A stretch of DNA of 64,000 nt from Chlamydoabsidia padenii. Lineage: Eukaryota > Mucoromycota > Mucoromycetes > Mucorales > Cunninghamellaceae. How positions within the stretch are numbered: position 1 is the first letter of the stretch; every line of letters begins with the position of its first letter. Shown here in pieces: positions 22,101 through 32,400 of the stretch. A model generated the notes under the pieces. That model was not told where the DNA came from. It was given only the letters and a program-made list of their open reading frames with translations, and searched no databases. The translations under genes and the position numbers were made by a program. The stretch lies in assembly GCA_025330725.1 (NCBI GenBank), contig JAIWND010000001.1, positions 2,413,795 through 2,477,794 on the forward strand, written 5' to 3'.

Positions 22101-22970
22101 TCAACAACCATTTTCGTCTTTGGGCCGTGGATCCTGGAATCAAGGATATCTATTGTACAACTGATGGACAGTCCGAATACCGAAAATTCTCAACCAAGGA
22201 ATGGCGTGCAAAGTGTGGAACAACTAGACGATTACAAAATCAAAGGCTTCGAAAGCGTATTGACGACATCTCACCGATTGAATCCAACATACCAACCACA
22301 AGAACAAGCTCATCAACAAAGTATATGGAAGACATAGTCTACATTTTGAACAATCTGGCTCTTCTGCTTGCTCACTACGGGAATGCATTGTATGCTGAAG
22401 AACGACTACTCAATTACTCCTGTAGACAAAAGATGGATTGTGAAATAGTGAAGAGTAAGTAAAACAAAAAATAATATATAGGTAGATGATACTGATACTA
22501 ATGATTATTATTATTCTAACAGTAACCGTCATTATAACAAACCCTTCACTCGCACCTCTACTATTCCCGTACTGGCATTTGGTGATGGCAGCTTCAGTAT
22601 GACGGTGAAAGTTACGAAACCAGGTATGTGGTCCCACGTCCAAAAGGTTCTCAAACAAGCCGAAATGGATGGGAAACTGGTGATTGTTTCAATCAATGAA
22701 GCATATACTTCAAAGGTATGAACAAATAAAGAAGTGACTGATATTTTGTGCTAACTTACTAATGTAATTTACCTTAGGTATGCAGTAAATGCCATACAAG
22801 AAAGACGATAAACAAGGCCGTGGATGAAACTTCGAAATTACACTCGGTGCTGGTCTGCCAAGACTGCAACACTGTGTGGGAATCGGAATGTCAACGCTGC
22901 CAACAATATTCATTACATTGCTACTTGTATCATGAAAAGCAATCCTCGTCCAGGCATTTTCTGTCATTAG
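19186..22970 (+). mobile_element. Fanzor (eukaryotic TnpB-like nuclease) locus, near full-length but broken
   Basis: Order of recognisable parts: zinc knuckle CSRCNETGYRDARSYSCKY (19186-19267); intron 19268-19327; second Cys/His motif CKMC...HSNTASIFCTFH; a short segment RKVTLEKIL; FVNYYFMKQLEHGN; a beta-solenoid domain (19811-20344); a helical region NLVVETFENKCIRFL; intron 20981-21065; a helical linker to about 21840; the RuvC-I core WAVDPGIKDIY (22120s); a RuvC-II-like segment VSINEAYTSK; intron near 22718-22777; CxxC...CxxC zinc ribbon (CSKCH, CQDCN); and RuvC-III NRNVNAANNI. Lesions: TAG 19357, TGA 19426, a +1 shift near 19650-19690, TAA 21288, TAA 21615, a shift at the 22455 splice site, and an inserted base plus Asp-to-Asn at RuvC-III. 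Fanzors are RNA-guided nucleases spread by transposons. This copy cannot encode an intact one. Confidence 0.85.
19811..20344 (+). other. Beta-solenoid (bactofilin/DUF342-like) domain inside the Fanzor frame
   Basis: Within the 495-codon frame 19625-21112, residues about 63-240 form regularly spaced Gly-rich strands: alternating hydrophobic and turn residues with G at roughly 6-8 residue steps (NGDLIKAGG, GNLLATGQIKSG, GKITSGGDIYI, GNVTVDAKILAGGNV, and so on). This is typical of right-handed beta-helices such as bactofilins and polymer-forming cytoskeletal proteins. It lies between the FVNYYF segment and the helical region preceding the RuvC core, in the same frame as both, without a visible splice boundary. 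No premature stop lies within it. I do not know this domain from described Fanzors. Confidence 0.75.
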
Positions 22971-23435
22971 GTTTTTCCTTTTTCTTCTTCTCCTCCACCT
23001 ACAACTTTAAGATTAACATCAACTTTTACGTCAGGGTAAAACCTATCAACCATACAGGTAAGTCAATCAAAAGAAATGACCAGGTTAATGCATAGACTAC
23101 TCTTCTTTTGTCCCATTTTAATCACCGATTTCTTGAAAATCGTGACGAGGTAGTACTGTATTCTGGTGTTGCAATGTTTCAAATCCCACCCTTGGTGTGT
23201 AATCCAATCCCTGAAGATGGCCACTACTACACACACAATAGAAAAAAGATCCATTATCCCCACAAAGTATATCCATACAGTATAAGACTACTTGTTCCCA
23301 TATCAAACAACAATGAATAAATAGACATGACTTTATTACACAGTCATCGATACTAAAAAGCTACTACCAGTTTAAATCCAAAGAGAGCTGTCATTTCCAG
23401 AAGCGTTACTGCGTTCCTACCGAATACCGTGTTCT
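22971..23435. other. Spacer between the Fanzor locus and COX23
   Basis: No supported gene. A 70-codon frame (23108-23320, +) has no recognisable domain; it contains a TTTCAAATCCCAC element at about 23176-23188. The right part is the 3' flank of COX23. Confidence 0.4.
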
Positions 23436-23771
23436 TTATAGTTGTCCTTCTCGTCGCAATTGGCGTCGTCGTTGTTGCTATCATAAAATAAAATAAAAAG
23501 TCAAGAGTAAGTTCCGTACCCCTTTTTCCTTTCACCATTGCCTTACCCAGTTCTTTTTACATTCCCTGTATTGAAGGAAAAAGTATTCGCATTTCGATTT
23601 ATCATAGTTATTGACATCCAAGCATTTCATGCTTTGTTTTTCTTCCACGGCGCAAGGATTCATGTATTTGGTAGTTTCCTTCTTTTTGAATTGATCGTTA
23701 AAGTCGTCTGGTGTGGAGAATTCATCAAAGGTGGGTTTAGGCGGTGGTGCTGGTGGTTTAGTCAAAGGCAT
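23436..23771 (-). CDS. COX23: COX23/CHCHD7-type mitochondrial twin-CX9C protein
   Basis: Intermembrane-space protein of the twin CX9C (CHCH) class needed for cytochrome c oxidase assembly in yeast. Exons 23547-23771 and 23436-23477 sum to 267 nt, 88 aa. The start MPLTKPPAPPPKP gives a Pro-rich leader without a classical presequence, as expected for a Mia40 substrate. Cysteines sit as C-9-C (CAVEEKQSMKC) and C-9-C (CEYFFLQYREC), with the family context NNYDKSKC and CKKNW. The last exon encodes a short basic tail. A TTTCAAATCCCGT element lies about 65 bp upstream of the start. Confidence 0.88.
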
Positions 23772-23857
23772 GGTAGGGGAATAATAAAAAAAAAAAAAGG
23801 TGGAAGAAGGCAAAAAAAAAAAAAAGATGCCACATTTCAAATCCCGTCCCTATGACG

Positions 23858-24290
23858 ATCGCGGCTTCGGAGCAAGAATCAAGGGTCACATCAAAAGAAG
23901 TACAGCTTCATTTAAAGTAAAAAAGTGATGTAATCAGCACCAGTGAATACTTGTCTTCGAAGCTATGTTGCCTTTGTGACAGCCCTGTATGTACAGCATC
24001 CCAAATGACGGAACGGGCGCATCAACCTTGGCGTGGTTCAATCTATCAACATTCTGAAGATTGGACTGTACAAGGCAGTAATTCAGAATAATTATCATAC
24101 CTTTTCGGCTACCATATCAAGCACAACAATAATAGCTGATCAATTAGCTCGGTCATAACACTTTGTGGATTACGAACATGAATGACTCCCGCCCTCTGAG
24201 GTGGACGGACCTCTTTTGAAGGCAAGTTTTAAAAAATCACATACCTTTTTCTCTTTCTCCGCTTAATTGACGAAAAATTAAAGTGCCTCG
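23858..24290 (+). pseudogene. Fanzor family B relic, copy 2
   Basis: Nucleotide sequence is clearly related to 60215-60790: GGATCAAGGG/AATCAAGGG CAC..AAAAGAAG, then GTGCTGCCTTTGTGACAGCC/ATGTTGCCTTTGTGACAGCC, then the tail CTCCCGCCCTCTGAG and a downstream block around GACGAAAAATTAAAGT. Many stops and a deletion covering the second zinc-finger half remove any frame. It lies directly upstream of COX23 in the opposite orientation. Confidence 0.75.
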
Positions 24291-24490
24291 TGACGATTGA
24301 TGGCCCACCCCCCAAAGAAGGGTCAATGGATTCATGTGATCCATTTACATTCGTCACACTTCTATACCATACACATCCCTTGTTCATAATAAGGCATTCC
24401 CAACCTCCTTTCATTGATTCAAACTTTAATCTGACAGATAATATAATTTATTATTCGTTATTTTACAAAGAAGGGCCACATAAAGAGAAA

Positions 24491-24508
24491 GAGAGAGAGA
24501 GAGAGAGA
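24491..24508. repeat. GA dinucleotide repeat
   Basis: About nine GA units. It lies downstream of the polyQ gene, in the spacer between it and the Fanzor B relic. Confidence 0.7.
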
Positions 24509-24576
24509 GTATACAAATCAAAAAGGGGGGATAGTATAAATAGATAGTAAAGAGATGATGATGGGGTATAACTATA

Positions 24577-25136
24577 TTATGATATTAGACGAGTCGCAGG
24601 AGGAGGAGTACCTTCTTGATCTTGTTCCGGATGTTTCCTTTTCTTGTCTTGCTGCAGTAAAGAACCACCTTCTTCTTGAGCCCATTCGATTGATGTATGT
24701 GTGAGTAAAGTCGTCTTTGTGGTATCAGTTGTTGTTGTTGTTGTTGTTGAGTCAATAGAGGTTTCCTTCTTGTTATCCATTACCGTCGTTTCTTCTTCTG
24801 TGTCGTCATCAAACCAAGGTAAATAGTCGTTCATTGTGTCAGTGGTTGTTTCTTCGTTCACCAAACGTTGAAGAAACAAGTCATCTTTTTGTTGTTGTTG
24901 TTGCTGTTGTTGAATCAAAAAGATTTCTTGTTCTCTTGCATGATTCCATAGTCTATAAAGAATGTTAATGATAAAAAAAAGTGAGTGTCTTTTTTCTTTT
25001 AAGCGCCTTACCTTGTAATGTGTAAAGTTTTCCATAAAGGTAGTTCGATTTTAGACTGGATGGGTGGATATATCTTTTGGTGGCTGATGGAAGTGAGATG
25101 TTGGATAAGAAAAAGGTTTGAGTAATGATGATCCAT
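24577..25136 (-). CDS. Hypothetical polyQ/polyT protein
   Basis: Exons 25012-25136 and 24577-24952 sum to 501 nt, 166 aa. The start at 25136 (MDHHYSNLFLIQ) was preferred over the ATG at 25035, because only the longer frame joins in phase to the second exon (ITR|LWNHAREQ). A helical N-terminal third is followed by a Gln run, an acidic patch (WFDDDTEEET), a Thr run and a basic C-terminus (DKKRKHPEQD). No family recognised; a nuclear protein is possible. Upstream there is a second CAA/TTG microsatellite and a poly(A) tract. Confidence 0.6.
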
Positions 25137-25411
25137 GACACACAACAGCAACAACAACAACAACAAAAGGAGTAAAAGAAAATAGGAAGAGAGAGAGAGA
25201 GAAAATATATAGACACAAAAAAAAAAAAAAAAAAAAAAAATGCTCGGCTGACTTGATCGAATTTAAAAATAGAATTTAACCAATCAGAGACGAGCATTGG
25301 CGTATCACACGACCCCAACTGCCCTTGATGACTCGGAAAAAGAATCAGGCACAGACCCCTTTTTCAAAGAGGTTTTTATTATTTATTTATTAATCTACAC
25401 AATAATTCCAT

Positions 25412-27127
25412 TTATGCAAAAAGTACAAAGACTAGACTAGTCAAAGAGATTAAAGCAAAGGGTAAAAGAATAACAGGTTCTATGGTTACACTATCACTAC
25501 TGCCGGTGGGACTTGATACACCATTGACAGCCCCACCTAATCCATTAGCAGCCGCCAGACCTACACGATTTTGACCCATATCAAACACCATATAAGCCGA
25601 TCTTAAAAAGGAATCACCAACGAGAATCATACTTGACCCAATCCCACTACTACCTGAAGAAGACTGCATCGGAGCAATACCAAACATACACATTCGAGCC
25701 TTATCTGGAGTGGAAGCATCCAAAGGAATCACCAGGTTCGAGACAGGTACGGACAGAGTAACAGGATTTGAGCTAATCTGACTTGATTGAGACATTTGTA
25801 ATTCGACGGTGGCGGAAGAAGAAGCTTGGTCACAATCGATATAATAGATTTGAGATTGTTTGTCGTAAAGGTAACTACCACCGGATGATTTGGTGATGGC
25901 ATTGATGATGGATTGAGCGATTTGTAAAGGCAGATAAGTCAATGTGGTGCCCGTGTCGAGAATGAACGTGCCCACGCCACTTTCACCGGTTTTACTATCA
26001 AAGCTATAAGATTGATCGGTTGCATTGTTACCAGTTCCCTTGACTGCTAAACCTTGAGCATACACCATCCAATAGTAATAGTTGCCACCACCACTGCTAC
26101 CAGATGCACTAATGGGTGCCACGGGTAGATAGACTAAATCACCAGTATACTTGGATGTATCGGTCCCACCAAAGATGATTTCACCTGCCCAACCTGCTTC
26201 GGATTCCTTGTTCATATAGATGGAGAAGATGGGGTTCGAGATGAGTTTTTGTTGAACCATGTTAAAGACCGCTGGGTTATACGAGGACGATCGACCCTTG
26301 TTGTTGGAAGCTGTTAATGAAGGATAGCCCAGACCAAGAATACCATTACCAGTAGGATCACTGTTATCAGATGATGAGGTTGAGTTTTGTCCAGGTGCGT
26401 TACTACCCGTACCGCCCATGGACCCATCTGTTGTAAGAATGTCCGAAGTTGACGAAGCAAGACCGAATTGTTGTTTTGTTACTTGTGCACCTGCAATCGT
26501 TACTGTGTCGTAAGAGTAAGTTCCATTAACTGACCCAATACCTATAATAAAAAGAAAAAGACATTTAATATTCAAAAAACAGAATCCAGAATAACAATCA
26601 ACTTACCATATTGAATGGAAAACGGATTGTTGGAAGATTGGTAAGTTGAAGATGCTGAAGGGTCAAAGCGAGAATAAGGACAAGCACTGGAAGGACAAGA
26701 ATTGGAAGGAATCCATAGATCGGCACTGTTAAAAAAAGAGAAAAGAGAAAAAAGTGAGTAAAACCACAATAGATTTCTTTTTTATTGTCCATTTCCAACC
26801 CCGACAATTAGGCCTTTATCACTCATTAATTGTACACCCTTCCCCCTTTTTTGATAGATTATCCTACCTTCCTGTATCTAATGTTACTGTAAAGTTTTGA
26901 GCAGGAGAACCTACTCCGATTTCAATCAGATACTGTGACCCATCATCATTATATAAAGCAGCCTGGAAAGGATCCCGTTTATCCAACGATCTCTTTTTTG
27001 AAAGACTGGCAGTCAAGAATTCCGCCCGACTTGATTTTCGTAGGATGGGTGCCCGTAACGTTGCCGAGGCTTCCGACAGGGCTATCATAGAAGATAGCAA
27101 TAAAGTACACAGTGATAATAATTGCAT
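25412..27127 (-). CDS. Secreted pepsin-like aspartic protease, probably GPI-anchored
   Basis: Pepsin-family (A1) aspartic endopeptidase. Exons 26868-27127, 26607-26725 and 25412-26541 sum to 1,509 nt, 502 aa. A signal peptide (MQLLSLCTLLLSSMIALSEA) is followed by a propeptide ending in dibasic Kex2-type sites (KKRSLDKR). The first catalytic motif, LDTGSADLWIPS, is split by intron 1; the second is LDTGTTLTYLP. YG of the flap lies before intron 2. Ser/Gly-rich loops and a Ser/Thr-rich segment precede a hydrophobic C-terminus (PVILLPFALISLTSLVFVLFA) suited to a GPI anchor, as in fungal yapsins. The start at 27127 puts the signal peptide first; an ATG at 27151 is the alternative. Confidence 0.92.
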
Positions 27128-27266
27128 TTGAGAATGGTATATAGTAAACAAAAGGGAAGAAAAGAAAGAGAGAAAGAAAAAAACAATCGACTTTTTAAAG
27201 ACATGATGTGTGGAGAATTAAAATGTTTACGCAGTGGAAAGCACGCAGTCTAAAAAAAATCAGCAT

Positions 27267-27463
27267 CTAATCTATTTTTGGACATTCGGTTTGAGTTGGG
27301 TCTTCTTTTTGAGATGGCGGCTGCTGAGACGATGACTTTTGTAATCGATTTAGCTTTCTTGGCATTGACACACACCTATATGTAAACCATACTTTCTTTT
27401 TTATATGTTTCAAAATAACCCCTCCAATAAAATTATCATCATATGTACGCCATTGTAAACCAA

Positions 27464-27496
<33 letters not shown>

Positions 27497-27587
27497 CTAC
27501 ACCAGTCTGGTTCATGTTATTGTTTTCATTTCTGACGTTGTTATTGTTTTCCTTTAAGTTCATGTGACGGATGATTAATATAACCAT
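27267..27587 (-). CDS. Doubtful small ORF containing a poly(A) tract
   Basis: A 106-codon frame that passes through a 26-base A tract (a Lys run). The part after the tract (LQWRTYDDNFIGGVILKHI) looks protein-like, but I cannot assign it. It may instead be UTR of the neighbouring genes. Confidence 0.15.
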
Positions 27588-27752
27588 GATGTCAATGCCA
27601 TCATTATTACACAGTATAGAAAAAAAACAGAAAACGTTCAGTATAAAGTTGTGTTAAAATGATTCTTTTTTATTTTATTTCAAATTTTTTAAACCAAGTG
27701 GGAGGAGTATAAATAAAAATACAGTTTGTGTATATATGTAAATTACTGGTTA

Positions 27753-28655
27753 TTAATCATTTGCCGTAAATCCAAGATCCCTTGCCAAAGAAGTATCCAC
27801 CAAATGATCAGTCAATTCCACATTAGCACCTAAAATCCCTTGATCATCCACTTTGAGATTTGATTGATTAAAAGAGCTTCGTCGTCGTTTCGTGATGACC
27901 CAAATCACCTTTTGTACAAAAGGTCGTAGTTTGCGCACAATATCTTCCCCATCGTCGCATTCCCATCCTCCTTCGATATGTATTTGTGATTCTAGGTGGC
28001 GAATCAAATGGATCTTGCCTTCTTCTGTTGAGCAAAACAGTATTCTTTGTCGATCCAGACCTTCCACACTATCCAGTAATTGTTCCATTTGTTGCTTTTC
28101 TTCTTCGTCCGAAACGTGAATGATGATGGTGACAAGGTGTTGTTTACAAAGCTGAGAGAGTAATGACTGACCGTGTTCGTGGAAGGCATAGTTGGGACTT
28201 GATGTATCTGAAGAAGGATTCCAAAGGATCGTCTAAGTATATAAAGTCGGGTTAGTACAAGTAACATGTCATCCATTCTTGTTTGTTTTTTTTTCTGACT
28301 TGCGTTCTTCAAAGAGATGGTCACCCGTTTTCTTTTTTTACTACTGTTTTTGTTACTGCTACCCAAGAAGCTCCAACCTGAAGTTTTGTTTGATTGTGAA
28401 GATGAGGCCTATGCAACAAAAGAAAAAAAGTCGTTAGTTGTCTTCCACATTTACTACTACGTTTTTTCTTACCTGGTTAGTTTCAGAGACATCTTCTTCG
28501 GCAGATCGTGGTAAAGATTTCTTGGTTTTGGAGATGTTTTGCTTGTAAAGGTAAATGGCTATACTAACCAGAGCTGTGGCAAGTGAAGTAAAGCCAACTA
28601 GACGAAATATCCATCGAGGTATGATCTTTTTTGTTGAGTTTCTGGTATCTGTCAT
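27753..28655 (-). CDS. PEX22: Peroxin 22-like peroxisomal membrane protein
   Basis: Pex22 anchors and activates the Pex4 ubiquitin-conjugating enzyme for receptor recycling at peroxisomes. Exons 28473-28655, 28304-28408 and 27753-28232 sum to 768 nt, 255 aa. An N-terminal TM segment (LVGFTSLATALVSIAIYLY) follows a basic leader. The soluble domain shows TILWNPSSD, PNYAFHEHG, VTIIIHVSDEEE, GLDRQRILFCSTEEGK and IHIEGGW, all consistent with the Pex22-like family. Intron 2 has a GC donor (AAC|GCAAGT) and a TTAG acceptor. The nearest GT donor breaks the frame before TILWNPS. Confidence 0.85.
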
Positions 28656-29060
28656 GGATTAATAATAAAGTAAAGTGGGAAAGGAAAAGGAAAAAGTCAA
28701 AACAAAAAAAAAAAAAAATCCGGGGGAAATAAAAATGGGGTCGATCTCGACAGTTGATTAAAACCCCGTTCCAAATCACATGGTCAAGGAGTCAAGTCCC
28801 CTACATAATAATACATGTATCACAGACTTGTACAGCATATCATTCAGTACAGTGAAGAATAAAATATGATATTTGTTTATTGGGTTAAAAAAGAGCATTT
28901 GTGTAATAATAAAAAAAGTGGGAAAGGTGATTTCTATCGTACAATATGTTGATTTGTTCCTGGTGTTTTCATCACCGAGAGTATTACCCACCTTTTGTTG
29001 TTGTAAAATGCTTGTTGTTTATGAATTCATGTTGCCTTGATATATGATTCGTTTTTTTTT

Positions 29061-29362
29061 TCACCAAAATGCACACCTATTGAATGCGACAGTTACACAT
29101 TAATCTTTTCATTCTGTTTTCCATGTTCAAGCTACTTACCATCCAATATAACATTGACAAAGGTTTTCCAAGGAAGTTGCTTGTTGGATCAGCTTTTCAA
29201 CTTGAGTAGGGACATCAAGGGTGACACGAGAGTTGAAATCTCGGCCTGTCAGTTTGTTAGAGACTCGGTTAACAACTGCCACAGCCTTTGAATTCAAAAG
29301 TTCAGGACCGGCCACATTTTCTAAAACAAACAAAGGCATGAATCATCACTAATTATACAGTT

Positions 29363-29401
<39 letters not shown>

Positions 29402-32400
29402 CCCTTACCATTAGCTACGGCTTCTACTTCGATTCGATTCAATCTTCTGCTGACCGAGAAGTTTCTGTGTCCATCCTCCGCCATGTCTTCATTGTTTAAG
29501 CGATCCATGGAGCGAAGACGGTCATCTATATAAACAATGTTAATAGTTAGTTACCAAACGAATCAAGTCTTCTTTTTCTTCTTACCTCTATTCTGCACCG
29601 GACTTGGGTTAGGATTGTTGAGTAAACGCCAGTTAATCAAGGGATCATATACAAATGCTTCCAGCACAGCCATCAAACTATCCTTATTTTCCCGTAACAC
29701 CCGCATGACATGTTCACAAGTGATTCTAAAGTTGCCTTCAATACCAGATACTTCCATCGCCTTGACAAGCATTCGTGTAAGCCGGAAGGGAATCTTTTCA
29801 GGGAATTTTTCACGATGCATGGCCACTTCAAAACAGTCGCCAAAATCGATATGTACCACCTTGCCAGTAAGGCGATGTAGCATGAGATTGGACGGATGTC
29901 GATCACCTAGACCCAAGATATAACCCACCATCGACATCACAGCCAATGATCGGGTATAATTTGTGCGTCGATCAAGCCAGGCTTCAGAGTTACGACTTTT
30001 GAGCCAGAGTACCCAATAGAGATCTTGCCCGCTGGTTTTTTCGAATGCGAATTGGAAGACTTCGACCTTTTGAATGACTGTCAGATTGTCATAATCAGGT
30101 GCCATCTATATATATATATAATCAAAAAAAAAAGAGAGAGTAAATACATGCATGATACGTGAGACATTATATTAAACTACATTACCTGAAGCATAAGTCG
30201 ATGTTCAATGTTGAGGAGAATCTTCTTGCTGTCACGGTAATCACGGATCAAAGTGTGGAAGGTATCAGTATCAGCAAACCAACCGATCAAACCAGAGTTG
30301 GGAGATAATGGCACAGCAGGACACCGTTCGATACTGAGATGGCGTTTGAATGTTTCAGCGTCATTCTTCAATAAAGTGTTTACCAGTCCAAACAATTGCA
30401 TCACCCGTTCATCTTGTCGCAAATCTTCGTGGCCCTTGAGTAGATACACATAATCCTTACCGTCACTACCCACAATCGTCAGTTTCCTTGGTCGTTGTTT
30501 GGAGGCAATCACCGTCAGGCTGGGATTGAATTTGGCAATGCGCACGATCGGTTCACCACTGCGATAGTATCCAGGCACACAAAGTTCCAAATTGCGGGCT
30601 TCCAAAAGACGAGGTGAGATATATTGGAGTTCCAGGCTGGTCAGTTGAGGCAATTGTCGTTGGATACGTTTGAAGACTTGATAATAGAGTTCCCATGCTT
30701 GGTTCAAGTTGTTGAGATCCCGGGATTCTTGGTAACGATGACACCATTCTTGTGCTTCTTGTAAATCACGCCCGAATGCTTGTACAAAGGATTCCTCCCG
30801 CATTGTTTCAGGTCCACGATCCAACATTTGATGAAGAGGTTCCAATGTTGCAAACATAGCCTCCACATTACGATCACCAAAGTAAAGTCGTGATGCCTCT
30901 TCAAGCCCTTCATGCCACATTTCATGCCAAAGAATAGCCACACGAATCAGTTCTTGACTGACCATCAAGGCCTAATTACAATCAAGTTGGTATCCATTAT
31001 CATCCCTTTCTCCCACCCCCTTATTTTTTCTGTTCTATTTACCTGATCAACTAGAGCAGCACTATGCATGCGCATACGATCAATAATAGCAAACGTAGCC
31101 CGTTTCCTTGGTACACTTTGTGATTTGGAAGCTACCGTGAGAGAGTACACCAGAGCTTGAGGATGTTCTTTCCCAATATCAGTAAGCAATTGGTGAATAA
31201 GCAAACGAACAGTGGCATTGGGAGCGTGAATTCGGGCGATCAGTTGAGGGATCACTTGAAGCCAAACATCAATACTGATTGTTCCAAATCCTTCACTGAT
31301 TGCCGTGCTGACTTCTGTCTGGTAGCCATACTTGAACCAAAGAGTGAGTAGCCGGAGAGTATCTTGTAACGAGTTTTCTTTGGAGAGAGCAATGGAACGG
31401 AAGAAGCCCTGGACAGCAGGGACCACGTGGTGCGTAAATACTTGAGGCGGTAGCTGATCTTGATGGAGCTTTTCATGATAATCAATAATGTCAAAGTTTG
31501 CCAATGCCCAAGCATGCCACGCCTTGTACCAGTTTTGATCGAATCGAGTAGCCAACAAGAAGGACCGGAGGATATCAGGAATAGTATCCTCAGTCAGTTC
31601 ATACGAAAGCGCCCGTTGCCATTCACCTTGTCGCAAGTAGCATCGTGCTAAAAGTCGTGTGTATTCCGCCACATCATCAGAAATCCGACTAGGGTCGATC
31701 GGCATGCTGACTGCCATTTCATCAGGATTCAAGCCGAGGTCTTGTGTTTTCTGTGCTGTAAAATCGCGCAGAGTGTTGAGTGCTTGAGTTTGTCCATCCG
31801 TGTTTTGACCCGAAGAATGCCACATGTGTTTCAGTTGAGCATACACAATCTTGGGGTGAGAAGAGCCATTGCCATCATTGCCACTGTCCAGTTCCAACAA
31901 GCTTTGAAGAGTATTTTCAGATAAAGTGAATCGACCGCTTTTACGACACAAGTTGGCAAACTTGATCCACATTTCCATATCATCATGAGGAGAGATAACC
32001 ATAGCCCGGACGCGCAAGATACGTTGCCATACTTCCACGTTTCGTTCGCACCCTTCCAATCGTTTCATCCAAGTCCTTTTGATTACCATTTGTCGTTCCA
32101 TGTCGTTTGTTGACTGCTTGTAGCTGATCATTTCCTCTAGTTCCGCCAACATTTGCACCCTGACGACAATAGCATAAGCACGATTGTAGCTTTCACCGAG
32201 CAAGGCTGTCAATTCAGTGTCCAGTAAATCGCGAGTCTTGTTGATGAATTTTTCAGCCTCTGCGTATCTGTTTCGGTGAATAGCCAATATTGCACGGAAG
32301 AAAGTCCGGTCGGGGCTTTCCGTCTTTAGAAGCGCAATGTATTCCTCCATTTGTTCCCATTGTCCAAGACCCCAAGCAGCAGCAGCAGCAAATGGCGCCA

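Noticed and set aside
21896..22462. Independent small nuclease gene with a DPG motif
   Set aside because: It is the RuvC-I segment of the larger Fanzor locus, continuous with upstream and downstream family segments.
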